64,000 nt of DNA, from NCBI GenBank assembly GCA_965203535.1, contig OZ241897.1, positions 4,898,001 to 4,962,000 on the forward strand, in the 5' to 3' direction. The position numbers and the translations under genes are program-made. Each line of letters starts with the position of its first letter. Positions within the stretch are counted from its first letter, which is position 1. The notes below the pieces were generated by a model. It searched no databases and was not told the DNA's origin. It worked only from the letters and a program-made list of their open reading frames with translations. Shown here piece by piece: positions 52,783 through 62,293 of this stretch. This DNA comes from JAJDTT01 sp022827025 (GTDB lineage Bacteria; Acidobacteriota; UBA6911; RPQK01; JAJDTT01).

Positions 52783-53793
52783 ATGAACCGGCGTAAGTTT
52801 GTCTATGCAACGACGTTGTCGCCTCTACTGGGGGCGACGACCGGGATGAGGCCCTCGACCCACTTTCAGGGTCAGAGGTGGAGGAAGCTGAAGCTCATCT
52901 TTCCCTGCCACGATGAAGGCGGCTGGGACCGGCGTCCGTCCGCTCCTCACGTCGTCCGGGCCGGCGATCAGTTGCGCATGTACTACATGAGCATCGAGGG
53001 TCAGCGGAGGCGAATCGGGCTTGCGGAAGCTGACATTTCCGATCCCCTGAGTTGGAGGAAAGCTTCGAACCAGCCGCTTTTGGACTTCGGTGCGCCCGGG
53101 TCGATCGATTCCCACTGGGTGAGTTATCCCTGGGTGGTTCCCGTCACCGAGAACCACTGGCACATGTATTACTGTGGCTGGGGCGGAGACTATCACTCCT
53201 TCGGCAAGTTCAAAGCCTATCGGACCACTCTGGCCGAGAGCGAAGACGCCGGCCTGACCTGGAAGCGAAGCGGCCGGTCCCTGCTTGAATTGGGGAGGCC
53301 CTTTTCCTGCGACGAGCACGGCACGGGTTCCTGCGCCGTCATGAAGGTCGGTTCGCAGTATTGGATGTGGTATACGGCCGTCGTGCGCTGGCCTGAGGCG
53401 AACAGCAGGATTTCCATTGCCCTGGCCGTTTCGAACGACGGGGGCCATACCTTCAGGCCACATCCCGCAGGGGCGCTGATCAGTATTCCGCCCAGGCTTG
53501 ACTCCTACTTCTCAACCTGTTCCAAGCCTTTCGTGGAGAAGACCCGGAGCGGTTTTCGAATGTGGTTCAGCGTCGTAGAAGACCATCGCCTTCTCTACCG
53601 CGTTCACTACGCCGAGAGCCCGGACGGAATACGGTGGAAGTGGTGGCCCGACCCGGTTCTCGAGGTCAGTGAGTCGGGTTGGGACAGCGAAATGACCTGC
53701 TATCCTTCCGTTTGGCACACCGGGGAACACACCTACCTGTTCTATGACGGCAATCGCTTTGCTGGGATCGGAGTTGCAGAGTTGGTGGGTTGA
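52783..53793 (+). CDS. Tat-exported five-bladed beta-propeller protein
   Basis: About 336 residues from ATG 52783. The upstream in-frame TTG adds only eight residues. A Tat-like signal MNRRKFVYATTLSPLLG leads into propeller repeats: RMYYMSIEGQRRRIGLAEAD, SEDAGLTWKRSGRS, VSNDGGHTFRPHP and ESPDGIRWKWWPDPVLEV. It lacks the C-terminal sandwich of the larger relatives. Likely a periplasmic sugar-binding or hydrolysing protein related to GH43/GH130-type propellers. Follows the MOSC gene and is convergent with the next propeller gene (8 bases between stops). Confidence 0.72.
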   Translation: MNRRKFVYATTLSPLLGATTGMRPSTHFQGQRWRKLKLIFPCHDEGGWDRRPSAPHVVRAGDQLRMYYMSIEGQRRRIGLAEADISDPLSWRKASNQPLLDFGAPGSIDSHWVSYPWVVPVTENHWHMYYCGWGGDYHSFGKFKAYRTTLAESEDAGLTWKRSGRSLLELGRPFSCDEHGTGSCAVMKVGSQYWMWYTAVVRWPEANSRISIALAVSNDGGHTFRPHPAGALISIPPRLDSYFSTCSKPFVEKTRSGFRMWFSVVEDHRLLYRVHYAESPDGIRWKWWPDPVLEVSESGWDSEMTCYPSVWHTGEHTYLFYDGNRFAGIGVAELVG

Positions 53794-53801
53794 AGAGCGA
53801 T

Positions 53802-55619
53802 TCAACGAGCGGATGCGTAGAAGCGCAAGTCATCGAGAGCGCCTTTGAAAAACCTGCCCATGTCGTGGGTCATGTCCCGGCTCAATGGTGCTCTGTTTTG
53901 GACGGGCTTCTGAAAATCCAGCTCCGCCCCTATCGAGAGAATGGAACGGCCCGTTCTCCTTCCGCCCGGGTGAGCCGACCCTGCAACGAGCTGCCCGTCC
54001 AGATAGAGGCTGATCTTGGCGGCCGCTTCACTGTATTCCGCCTGGATGTGCTGCCACTGCTGCAAGACGATTGGCCGGGAACCCCGGCACCGAGTGAAGC
54101 CATCGGCAGCGTCCGACCTTCCCACTTCGAAGAAAGGGCGTCCCCGGCCATCGATCCCGATACGCCATTCCCGGCTCGGAAAGCCCGAAAACATCCCTTC
54201 CACGTTCGACTTGCTCACCAGAGCCTGGGGGCGGCTCACGTCGCCGGGCCACAGATAAAACGAGATCCTGAAGCTTGTGCGCCCAAGCAGCGGCATGTGG
54301 TGAGCCCACAAAAAGTCATCCTGACCGTCGAACTCGTAGGCCGTTCCCATCTCTGGACGGGCACCCGGTCGCCCCACCACGGCACCCTCGTTCCGGCCCC
54401 GGTGCCCAAACACCGTCTTGTCTTCCACTTGGCTGCCCCCGGATTCATCCAGAGGCCAGTGACAGACCAGACTGTCTGAGGGTGACCCGTCAAGGTATCC
54501 GAAGCCGTAGGCGATGGCACCCACGTACCTGGCGTTGGTCCGGCCTCCTCGTTCCCGTACCCCGTTCCACCACATCTGAACCCGGCCGTCCGGCAGGATC
54601 AAGACGCCTGGCTCATAGGATGCCCAGTTGTCCCAACTGAATGGAGTCGTCGCTGCCAGGGGATTCGCCGCCCCGGGCGTAAAGTGGAGTCCATCCCGGG
54701 AAACGGCATACCCGAGATTGTAAGGCGCCGACCAGGTGCTGCAGAACAGATAATACAAACCTCCATGCCGGACGACACAGGGACCCGCCAACCCGCGGGC
54801 CGGCTGCCAGGCGTCGCGGGCATTCCAGGCAGGAGTGTGGTTGCCGTCCTCATCGGCGGGAACGGTGAAGTCGACTCCGTCAGGGGAGACGGCATAGCCG
54901 ATGTGGTCGAAGTTACCGGAAGTCTCGGCCTGAAAGTACATGATGTAGCCTCCTTCAGGCCGTTCGACGACGGAAGGTTCGCTGGCGGTGAGAATCGGCA
55001 GGCCGTTGATCTTCTTGCCCTCCAACTGCGCCGCACCCAGGACCAGACGGTAATTTTTCCAGTGAGTCCCGTCAGGACTGTCGGCGTAGCCGATCTGTTC
55101 GATGCCGTTGGCCGAAAAGTACATCCGGTAGAGACCTCCCTGCTTGAAGCCCCAAGGCTCCAACACCTCCTTGTTGCACCAGGGGTAGTCCGGGTTGGGG
55201 AGGAAGCGTCGAGCAGGATCTTTGATCCAGTGAACTCCGTCGCGGGAGGAGGCATAGGCGATCGTCCACCGGTGTCCGGCGTCATAGGGGGGATATTCGA
55301 TGGCTTCGTACCACATCTCGTAGAGGCCATCGACCAACTGCACACAGGGCTCGCCCAAGTAGCCCTCGTCGTACGAGCCGGGCGGTCCATTATCAAGAAC
55401 GGGGCTCGGATACTTGAATATCTCCAGCCTGGGTACACCCTGTCCGGCGCCCTGCTCCTCCAGGCCGGGGTCCGCGACACAGCCTGTGAGCAGTGAAGCC
55501 GTGAGCGTGAGAGTTGCGCCTACGATGGGGATTCGGGCTGACCTCCGGGCGGGCACCGTCCTCTCCGGGTTCTTCCTTATCGGCCAGTTGAGAGACACGA
55601 TAGCATCAAGGCCTTTCAA
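53802..55619 (-). CDS. Propeller lipoprotein with C-terminal LamG/concanavalin-like domain
   Basis: 605 residues. A signal peptide ends in a lipobox (TASLLTGCVAD, preceded by IVGATLTL). The N-terminal 20-25 residues before it are basic, and a later start is possible. The propeller part (about 50-375) has blade motifs ASSRDGVHWIKDPARRFL, ADSPDGTHWKNYRLVL and AVSRDGLHFTPGAANP. The C-terminal 215 residues are a laminin-G/concanavalin-type sandwich (CHWPLDESGGSQ, GTAYEFDGQDDFLWAHH, FKGALDDLRFYASA) that usually binds carbohydrate. Suggests a surface protein acting on polysaccharides. Convergent with the 52783 gene. An inverted-repeat element lies 70 bases upstream of its start. Confidence 0.78.
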   Translation of the reverse strand: MKGLDAIVSLNWPIRKNPERTVPARRSARIPIVGATLTLTASLLTGCVADPGLEEQGAGQGVPRLEIFKYPSPVLDNGPPGSYDEGYLGEPCVQLVDGLYEMWYEAIEYPPYDAGHRWTIAYASSRDGVHWIKDPARRFLPNPDYPWCNKEVLEPWGFKQGGLYRMYFSANGIEQIGYADSPDGTHWKNYRLVLGAAQLEGKKINGLPILTASEPSVVERPEGGYIMYFQAETSGNFDHIGYAVSPDGVDFTVPADEDGNHTPAWNARDAWQPARGLAGPCVVRHGGLYYLFCSTWSAPYNLGYAVSRDGLHFTPGAANPLAATTPFSWDNWASYEPGVLILPDGRVQMWWNGVRERGGRTNARYVGAIAYGFGYLDGSPSDSLVCHWPLDESGGSQVEDKTVFGHRGRNEGAVVGRPGARPEMGTAYEFDGQDDFLWAHHMPLLGRTSFRISFYLWPGDVSRPQALVSKSNVEGMFSGFPSREWRIGIDGRGRPFFEVGRSDAADGFTRCRGSRPIVLQQWQHIQAEYSEAAAKISLYLDGQLVAGSAHPGGRRTGRSILSIGAELDFQKPVQNRAPLSRDMTHDMGRFFKGALDDLRFYASAR

Positions 55620-55689
55620 AGCCCGCCCGGAACCGGAATCAGAACGAAGTAGCGTGGGACCGGCACATCGCGACGGCGAGGGGAGACCT

Positions 55690-55935
55690 TAGCCCGCATT
55701 TCTCATCAGGGGGCGTGACGATCGCGCAGGATTTTCGCCCTCAGCGCGTGCTCGTGACCGAGAGCGTAGTGGTGACTACGCTTGAGGGAGCATGTGCGCG
55801 CTGAGGGCGAAAAGACCAGCGAGCGCGCGCCCAGCGCAGTCTGTCCCGGAAAAACCTTGGCAAAATCCGCGGAAATGCTCAAAAACAGATTGTTTTTCAT
55901 CATACGCATAGCGACCTGATGAGAAATGCGGGCTA
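55690..55935. mobile_element. Miniature inverted-repeat element (246 bp)
   Basis: The first 21 bases (from 55690, beginning TAGCCCGCATTTCTCATC) and the last 21 (to 55935) are perfect inverted repeats. Inside is a second, large imperfect palindrome (TTTTCGCCCTCAGCGCG near 55732 against CGCGCTGAGGGCGAAAA near 55798). No gene fits inside. The structure is that of a non-autonomous (MITE-like) element whose autonomous parent is not in the window. Confidence 0.8.
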
Positions 55936-55944
55936 GGCTCTTGG

Positions 55945-55963
55945 CAGCCCGTGGAAAAAAGCT
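55945..55963. repeat. Solo terminal-repeat-like sequence related to the IS1182-like ends
   Basis: CAGCCCGTGGAAAAAAGCT resembles the IS terminal repeat CAGCCCGTGGCAAAAGTCC, sharing the first ten bases and the A-rich centre. No matching second end was found nearby, so it may be a remnant or an end of a diverged relative. Confidence 0.45.
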
Positions 55964-56037
55964 CAGGAATTGGGGGGGCTGGAGTATTCAGTCTGATCAG
56001 GCAGGGGAATGGTTTGAGAACGAGTCCGGGCGGCCTC

Positions 56038-57678
56038 TCAGCCACCGGCCTCTGCCGCCAATTCAAAGGCCTCGGAGACTCGAACCTCTCTCTCCTGGAT
56101 CAGATCCTTCACCGTCACGGTGATCTCATAGCTTCCCGGCTCAAAGCTCTGAAGGGAGATGGGCAGGACCAGCACCACTCTCTGCTCGGAGAGATATTGT
56201 ATCGACTTGCCAATGACGTCGATCAGCTGCGCGACCGGATGTCCATCCTTTGCCACCCGGTACATGACCCTCAGTGAAGGCCTCATCGAGGTCTGATCCA
56301 AGGCAACGTTGTAGACCTGGAGATAACAGTTGAGTTTCTCCGAGGGCCGGAAGACTTTGTCCAGGCTCGGTCGAATGTGCAGGTCCCCCAGAACAAACAT
56401 CGCATGGCGCTCCGGGGCGCGCTCCAGTCGGTTGATTCGATTCGAGAGCAGAATCGAGCTGGCTGAAAGCTCGGACCGGTGAGGCGGTGGAATCAAGACC
56501 AGGCGGCGTACGCCCACGCGCCCACTGTTGAGATCCTTGATGATCAGGTCCAGCTTGTAGCGGCCTTTTCGTTCCAGCACCAGAACCCTCTGGTAGACGG
56601 AACGGGCCGCCTGGGCTCCATAATCGCTCACCAGATCAGCTTCGAATTCGTCCACAGTTCGATTCGACAGATTGGTTACGATTCCGTATACGGCCATGCG
56701 CGCCCGTCTTCCAGTCTCTTCCTCACCGAAAGTGAGTTCACGATCGGGGATTTCGACGCTTACCGGTACCAGGGCGCGCGTCTCGTCGAGGCCGAAATAA
56801 TCGACCCGGTGAGAAAAGGGAAGGTCCTGGTAAGTGACGTCGATTTCCACGAGGCGTTTCAGATCACGATGCTTGAGGGGCTTGGCACGCCGGATCTTAG
56901 TAAACGTTTCGTAGCGGTCGAAGGCGGTGTCCCTGGCTCGAAAGCTTCGGAGATTGGCATTTCCGGCCGACGTGAAGGTCGTCCCTTCCAGGGATTCGTC
57001 GCGCTGAATCATTTCAGCGATCGTATTGCCTGCGCCGGCCACGTTGAGCAGGGCATCCTTCTCGTCGGGGTTGAGGGCGAGCCGGTATTCCCCACTCCAG
57101 GAAGGGTCTACGAACTCCAGGATGACATCGGAACCCAGGCCGTCTATGAAGCGGTACCTCCAGACTTCAAACGGATGAGTTACGGTTGTTCCTCCCCCCT
57201 CTTCCAGGGGCCGCTCATACCTCCCGCCAGAGGGATGCGCTTCGATCTCGTCGGGCGGCCCGTGAATGATGTAGATGCGGCCTCGATCGTTCATCCAGCC
57301 GGGAAAGCCGCTGGCAAATCTCTCGTTGGCATAGGCGATCCGGCGATAGTGTTCTTCCTTGAACTCGTTGGCGGCGCTGCGCGGATCCGGATCTCTTTGA
57401 AACCAGAACTGTTCGATGAACTGCTCCTTCTCTTCCGGGGCGGTCAGACTCTCGAAAACTGAGCGCTCTTCCTTGGAGATCACGTAGACCACGTCCTCGT
57501 CCAACCAGCGTTGAAAGTAGTCTTCCGCCTCTTCTTTGAGCTGACGTTTAGGAAGGGACTTCCTGGACTTGTCCTCCTGGGCTCCAGCCTGGATCGGAAC
57601 CTTCGGCAGACAGGACAGGAACAGCGCAATCAGTAGTCGACAGAAAATCCATTCAAAGGAAGGAATGGGGGGGGCCAC
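56038..57678 (-). CDS. GWxTD-domain secreted protein
   Basis: 546 residues from a GTG start, with a signal segment (FCRLLIALFLSCLPKV, ending IQAGAQ). The GWxTD domain is visible at about 85-165: FWFQRDPDPRSAANEFKEEH, FASGFPGWMNDRGRIYIIH and GPPDEIEAHPSGG. The name-giving motif reads GWMND. The rest is several beta-sandwich segments (YGIVTNLSNRTVDEF and YEITVTVKDL). GWxTD proteins are common in Acidobacteriota and a few related groups. Their function is not established, with proposals of envelope or secreted roles. It is separated from the next minus-strand propeller gene by about 80 bases. Confidence 0.85.
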   Translation of the reverse strand: MAPPIPSFEWIFCRLLIALFLSCLPKVPIQAGAQEDKSRKSLPKRQLKEEAEDYFQRWLDEDVVYVISKEERSVFESLTAPEEKEQFIEQFWFQRDPDPRSAANEFKEEHYRRIAYANERFASGFPGWMNDRGRIYIIHGPPDEIEAHPSGGRYERPLEEGGGTTVTHPFEVWRYRFIDGLGSDVILEFVDPSWSGEYRLALNPDEKDALLNVAGAGNTIAEMIQRDESLEGTTFTSAGNANLRSFRARDTAFDRYETFTKIRRAKPLKHRDLKRLVEIDVTYQDLPFSHRVDYFGLDETRALVPVSVEIPDRELTFGEEETGRRARMAVYGIVTNLSNRTVDEFEADLVSDYGAQAARSVYQRVLVLERKGRYKLDLIIKDLNSGRVGVRRLVLIPPPHRSELSASSILLSNRINRLERAPERHAMFVLGDLHIRPSLDKVFRPSEKLNCYLQVYNVALDQTSMRPSLRVMYRVAKDGHPVAQLIDVIGKSIQYLSEQRVVLVLPISLQSFEPGSYEITVTVKDLIQEREVRVSEAFELAAEAGG

Positions 57679-57760
57679 ACCCCGATTCTACATCAAGCCT
57701 GAAGACACTGGAATCGCTGGTCTTCGCCCCGATTCGAGATCCCGGGACGTTCTCCTTGTT

Positions 57761-60487
57761 CTACTTCAAACTGAATGAATAGAATTTGGGGGATGCCCCT
57801 GCGGCGGCCAGATGGAACTTGATCTGGAACGAATCCACCTTCAGTCCGTGGAGGCTCCTCCCCTGCTCCCATTCGACTCTCCAAGCCACCGAGTCCCCCT
57901 CAAACCTGGGACTCTCCTCTCTCGAGTATCCCGGCAGGGGCCGTCCGGAGGCGGGATCGATCAGCTCGACTTGCAGAAAGCCGCCCTCGCTGCAGTCGGC
58001 ATTCACGTAGAGTTCAGAAGCCGTGCCGGGGCCGATGGGAATGGTGGTCAGACTCCCTCGCGCCCGGTCCTTCACCAACTCCAGATGGGTGAAACCGTCC
58101 AGTCTCAGCGTAGCCAACCCTCCCGAGGGCTGCCCTTCCGGCCAGGTCGAAAAGCGCCAGCCTCCGTAGTACAGCTTGATTTCTTCGCCATCCACCAGGG
58201 GCACGGAAGGCGCGACCATATCCGAGTCCCAGGCGTCCGGAGCGCCGCGAGTGAGCACCTTTTCGCCGGGCTGGATGAATACGAAGTGCTCGCCGTCACG
58301 GCTCGCGGCCAGTTCCAGATCCATGTTCGTACCGCTGTGCTGGTATTGATACAGGGCCAGGTAGTAGCCGTGGTGCTTCCACACCATGACGTCATGGATC
58401 TGTTCCACCTTTCCACTTCTCACGACGGGTATGCTTCGGGCAAAGGGGTCGAAAATCGGGTTCTGAGGATGCCCGGTCCAGTGAACGGCATCCGGGCTGT
58501 AGCCGTAGGCTCCCCCGCGGCGGCTGATGTTCAGAGAAGAAAAACCGTACGCCTTGTACTTCTTTCCCGGATCCTTTTCCGCGTCGTCGAAGAAAAGGGA
58601 CATGGGCACGAAGGAACCGGGCTGGCCGGCTGGAAATGAGATGTTCCCTGCCACCTGCTCCCTCCACTGAATTCCGTCAGGTGAAGTGAACAGAGTCCAG
58701 CGCTGCCTCTCCGGCAGGTGCGGCGCACTCGATTCTTCGAGCGGATCCCGGTCCCACTTGAGCAGTTTGTACCGTTTCGCCGGGTCCGCCTCGTGGGCGT
58801 CACGATGGATTCCCCCCGCAAAAATGGGCTTGTAAACCGGGGCGGGGGGAAGGCCCGGAAGGAGATTCGTACGCTCCCGGCCTCCGAAGGGAACCATCCC
58901 CAGATCGACTTTCCTGAAATCGCGACCGTCCTTGCTCTCCGCATAACCGATCCGCCGGAGTGGCACGGGGCCCGACTCGGGCCACTTGGACCCGGGCTCG
59001 CGAAAGACCCCGGAATACCACATGCGATACACGCCGTTCTCTTTCAGGACGCCCAATTGCGAGGCTCCCCCCGCATCGAAATCCCCGGCAGCTCCCCTCC
59101 CGATCACCGGGTTTCCCTTGTATTTCACGGCCTCGTTGACCTTCAGCCGCAGACCGTCCAGCGCTTTCAACTCCTTCAGGTCCAAAAACAAAACTGTGGT
59201 TCCCGGCGCGGCCGTTAGAGACGGGACCGGCATCGTGTGAAAGGCCGTCGTGGGAAACCGGCTTTCATGGGTGATGGAGACGCCGATTCCCTCAGCATCC
59301 TCAGCCATTCTTTCCTCCACCGCGAGCCGGTCGATGGAGAGATGATTTTCATCCATTCTCGGCGTATTGCGCGTGAGCCAGTAGCCGTTCAAGACCGGAC
59401 TCCACTGCGTTTCCAGCCAGCGGGCGTAAAACAGGTGCTGACGGGTGCCGTTGATGAAGAAGACCCAGGGGATGCCGTAACGGTCGACGGTAAACCGGGG
59501 CGAGTGACAGAAATCCCACTCGAACCTTTCGTCCTCACCGGTGAGAGGGAAGTTTTTCTTTTTTTCGCCCCCTGGAAACACGGATCTCAACTCCGCGGTT
59601 CCGGTCTCATGGACAGCCAGTATTCCGGCGGGTGTCTCGACCAGCGCCGGCCGATACCCCCAGAGCCGCCAGGGTCCGGCGGGCAGGGAAGAGGAGGGTC
59701 GGGTCTCGATAGCAGACCCTTTGCGCGTTTCTCGCAGATCTGAAGCCTCCTTGCTGAGATAGAAACCACGCCCTTCGCGATTGTGCCACGCCAGGTGAAA
59801 GCGCCCGCCGCCGTCAATGAGGAGAGCGGGTGGAGCATGGCTGTCTCCGGCCGCGACTTCGAAAGCCTGCCATTTTCCGCTCCCGATGCTGCCCAGGTGC
59901 AGGGAGACGTCGTCCCCCGTCCCGGCCGTCCATGCCAGCCAGACGTCTCCGTTGGGCGCCTGGCTGATGTCACCCACAAGCGAATCCGCCTCAGCCAGAA
60001 TCAGCGCTCCCTCCTGCCCGTCGGATGGGTTCATCCAGGGTGGCTCCTCACGGGCCTCCAGGCGCCTCTTGAGTCGATCCAGGCTCATCAAGCTGTAACC
60101 GGAAAGACCCTTTTCAGTGCTCCAGACGAAATGAAGACGCCCGGCTCCATCGAGGGCTATCCCGGCACACTCCATGGATTCCCGGGCACTCCGGGGAGGG
60201 ACGAGGTCGGCCGGGGGAAGAAAATCCTCAAGTGATCGAGGTCTGGCGCTTTTTGAGATTCGAAGTGCGAAGCCCGCCCGTCCCTCGGGTCCCCTCTTGG
60301 CCGTCAGAAGGTAGCGGATCCCTTCGCTATCTCGGACCATCCACCTGCTGATGGCCCGGTCGAACTCTCGAAGCAACAGCCTGCTGGGGCCGGCAAAAAG
60401 GGGAGGGCATACGAGTAAGAGCGCCGGAAACGCGAGGAGCAAAAGGGAACGGACCTTCGGCGTGGAGAAATTCAGATTCCTGTCCAT
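57761..60487 (-). CDS. Large secreted protein with C-terminal GH32-like beta-propeller
   Basis: 908 residues from ATG 60487, with a strong GGGGAGGATCAA site just upstream, better than the earlier TTG/ATG options. Sec signal MDRNLNFSTPKVRSLLLLAF, ending PPLFAG. The N-terminal half (to about 430) is an unrecognised beta-rich region with exo-sialidase or BNR-like repeats (GNVWLAW-type blade, AWHNREGRGFYLS). The C-terminal half is a five-bladed propeller (ESKDGRDFRKVDLGMVPF, TSPDGIQWREQVAG, GYSPDAVHWTGHPQNP, ASRDGEHFVFIQPGEK) ending in the same sandwich as the 50530 and 60728 proteins (YVNADCSEGGFLQVELIDP). So two propeller-type modules in one chain. Divergent from the 60728 gene. Confidence 0.75.
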   Translation of the reverse strand: MDRNLNFSTPKVRSLLLLAFPALLLVCPPLFAGPSRLLLREFDRAISRWMVRDSEGIRYLLTAKRGPEGRAGFALRISKSARPRSLEDFLPPADLVPPRSARESMECAGIALDGAGRLHFVWSTEKGLSGYSLMSLDRLKRRLEAREEPPWMNPSDGQEGALILAEADSLVGDISQAPNGDVWLAWTAGTGDDVSLHLGSIGSGKWQAFEVAAGDSHAPPALLIDGGGRFHLAWHNREGRGFYLSKEASDLRETRKGSAIETRPSSSLPAGPWRLWGYRPALVETPAGILAVHETGTAELRSVFPGGEKKKNFPLTGEDERFEWDFCHSPRFTVDRYGIPWVFFINGTRQHLFYARWLETQWSPVLNGYWLTRNTPRMDENHLSIDRLAVEERMAEDAEGIGVSITHESRFPTTAFHTMPVPSLTAAPGTTVLFLDLKELKALDGLRLKVNEAVKYKGNPVIGRGAAGDFDAGGASQLGVLKENGVYRMWYSGVFREPGSKWPESGPVPLRRIGYAESKDGRDFRKVDLGMVPFGGRERTNLLPGLPPAPVYKPIFAGGIHRDAHEADPAKRYKLLKWDRDPLEESSAPHLPERQRWTLFTSPDGIQWREQVAGNISFPAGQPGSFVPMSLFFDDAEKDPGKKYKAYGFSSLNISRRGGAYGYSPDAVHWTGHPQNPIFDPFARSIPVVRSGKVEQIHDVMVWKHHGYYLALYQYQHSGTNMDLELAASRDGEHFVFIQPGEKVLTRGAPDAWDSDMVAPSVPLVDGEEIKLYYGGWRFSTWPEGQPSGGLATLRLDGFTHLELVKDRARGSLTTIPIGPGTASELYVNADCSEGGFLQVELIDPASGRPLPGYSREESPRFEGDSVAWRVEWEQGRSLHGLKVDSFQIKFHLAAAGASPKFYSFSLK

Positions 60488-60727
60488 TTGATCCTCCCCT
60501 GGCAGCCTGTCTCCTCCAGGGCAGCACTGAGCCCTGTTCTGGTACACTCTGAGTTTATAAGGCAGTGCTCACGTAGTTCCGTAAGTCATTGTTAATTAAG
60601 AACTTATAGCATAGGATCCGGCCTATATCCAGCTTTCCGGTGAGAAACGCCGGTCAGGAGGCTGGACTCGACGATCCGAAGAGGTTTTCAGGACCGAAGA
60701 TTGTCATCATCGCGGAGGAGATGGAGA

Positions 60728-62293
60728 GTGAACGGGACAACCAATCGTCGCACTTTTTTGAAACATGTCCCCTTGATAGCGGCAGCCGCAGGCATGCGTC
60801 CGGCGGCACTGGCCGGCACGGGTCGGAAGAGCACCGGTGAGGTCATTCCCATAGGGTCGCGCCGCGAGTTGTTCCTGGACGATTTCATGATCGAGCAGCT
60901 CTCAGGCCGAGCCCGGCTTCGACTTCATCATCCGGTCTTTCGCGAGGTCGTGATCGAACATGACGAACCTTGGGAAGGAAACGCCAGCGGGAGCCACACC
61001 GTACTCCAGGATGGCGACAGCTACCGCATGTACTATCGCGGTTGGAACTTCAACACCCTCCCGGGCAAACTCGTATTCGACGGCAAACCGGTCACTTGCA
61101 TGGCCCAGAGCCAGGATGGAATTCACTGGGTCAAGCCCGACCTCGGCATTGTCGAATACCAGGGATCGAAACAGAACAACATCATCGTGGATGGAATCGG
61201 GACTCACAATTTCATGCCTGTGATCGACGAGAACCCGGCCTGTCCGAGGGAGGAGCGGTACAAGGCATTGGCCGGCATCAAGAGAGAGGGTGGACTGTTC
61301 GCCTATAAGTCCCCGGATGGGATCCACTGGTCCTTGATGCAGGAAGAACCCGTGATCACCAACGGTGCGTTCGATTCCGCCAACCTTGGCTTCTGGGATC
61401 CCACCATCGGCCGCTACCGTGCCTACTGGCGAACCTTCACCGGGGGCGTCACCGAAAAGGACAATTGGAAACCGGCTGGATACCGAGCCATTCGAACCGC
61501 CACTTCCGGAAATTTCCTCGACTGGGACAACTACGCCGATTTGACCTATGTCGATTCTCCCGAGGAGCATCTGTATATAAACAACGTGGCGCCCTACGAC
61601 CGGGCGCCCCACATCCTGGTGGGAACACCGCAGCGATATATCGAACGGGGTTGGTCAGCTTCGATGAAAGCTCTTCCGGACCTGGAGAAACGAGAATTGA
61701 GAGCCAGCTCGCATCAGCGCTTTGGGACCGCTTTGACCGAGACCCTGATCATGGCAAGCCGGGACGGCGTGAAGTTCAAGCGCTGGAATGAAGGGTTTAT
61801 CCGGCCTGGCATCCAGCGGGATGATTCGTGGTATTACGCTCACCAGACAGTGGCCTGGAAGATGCTGGAAACGAAAGCGGCCCGGGCCGGAGCCCCCAAT
61901 GAATTGTCCTTTTACGCCTCCTCGGCCTATTGGCACGGCAAAGGTGGAAAGATGAGCCGCTACACGCTGCGCCTGGATGGATTTGTCTCAGCCTCGGCGC
62001 CGATGCGGGGTGGAGAGTTGCTGACCCGAGTCTTGAAGTTCGAAGGAAGCAAGTTGAAGCTGAATTTTGCCACCTCGGCGGCGGGCACACTCAAGGTTGA
62101 AATTCAGGACGCCAGGGGCCGTCCGATCCCCGGCTACTCGCTCCCGGAAGCCGATGAGACCTTCGGGGATGAGATCGACCGAACGGTTTCCTGGAACGGT
62201 TCCACGGATGTCAGCAGGATTGCGGGTCAGGCTGTACGGTTGCGCTTCACCCTGCAGGATGCGGATCTGTACGCGTTTCAGTTCGTGAATTGA
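60728..62293 (+). CDS. Tat-exported five-bladed beta-propeller protein with C-terminal sandwich
   Basis: 521 residues from a GTG at 60728, chosen because GGAGGAG lies 7 bases upstream and a Tat signal follows at once (NRRTFLKHVPLIAAAAG). An upstream TTG at 60701 would add nine basic residues. Propeller motifs: AQSQDGIHWVKPDLGIVEYQ, FAYKSPDGIHWSLMQEEP and ASRDGVKFKRWNEGF. The C-terminal sandwich (FEGSKLKLNFATSAAGTLKV, then IQDARGRPIPGYSLPEAD) is shared with the 50530 and 57761 proteins. Opening blade IPIGSRRELFLDDFMIEQL resembles the 50530 protein too. Predicted periplasmic, probably carbohydrate-active. The stop codon touches a 159-bp inverted-repeat element. Confidence 0.78.
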   Translation: MNGTTNRRTFLKHVPLIAAAAGMRPAALAGTGRKSTGEVIPIGSRRELFLDDFMIEQLSGRARLRLHHPVFREVVIEHDEPWEGNASGSHTVLQDGDSYRMYYRGWNFNTLPGKLVFDGKPVTCMAQSQDGIHWVKPDLGIVEYQGSKQNNIIVDGIGTHNFMPVIDENPACPREERYKALAGIKREGGLFAYKSPDGIHWSLMQEEPVITNGAFDSANLGFWDPTIGRYRAYWRTFTGGVTEKDNWKPAGYRAIRTATSGNFLDWDNYADLTYVDSPEEHLYINNVAPYDRAPHILVGTPQRYIERGWSASMKALPDLEKRELRASSHQRFGTALTETLIMASRDGVKFKRWNEGFIRPGIQRDDSWYYAHQTVAWKMLETKAARAGAPNELSFYASSAYWHGKGGKMSRYTLRLDGFVSASAPMRGGELLTRVLKFEGSKLKLNFATSAAGTLKVEIQDARGRPIPGYSLPEADETFGDEIDRTVSWNGSTDVSRIAGQAVRLRFTLQDADLYAFQFVN

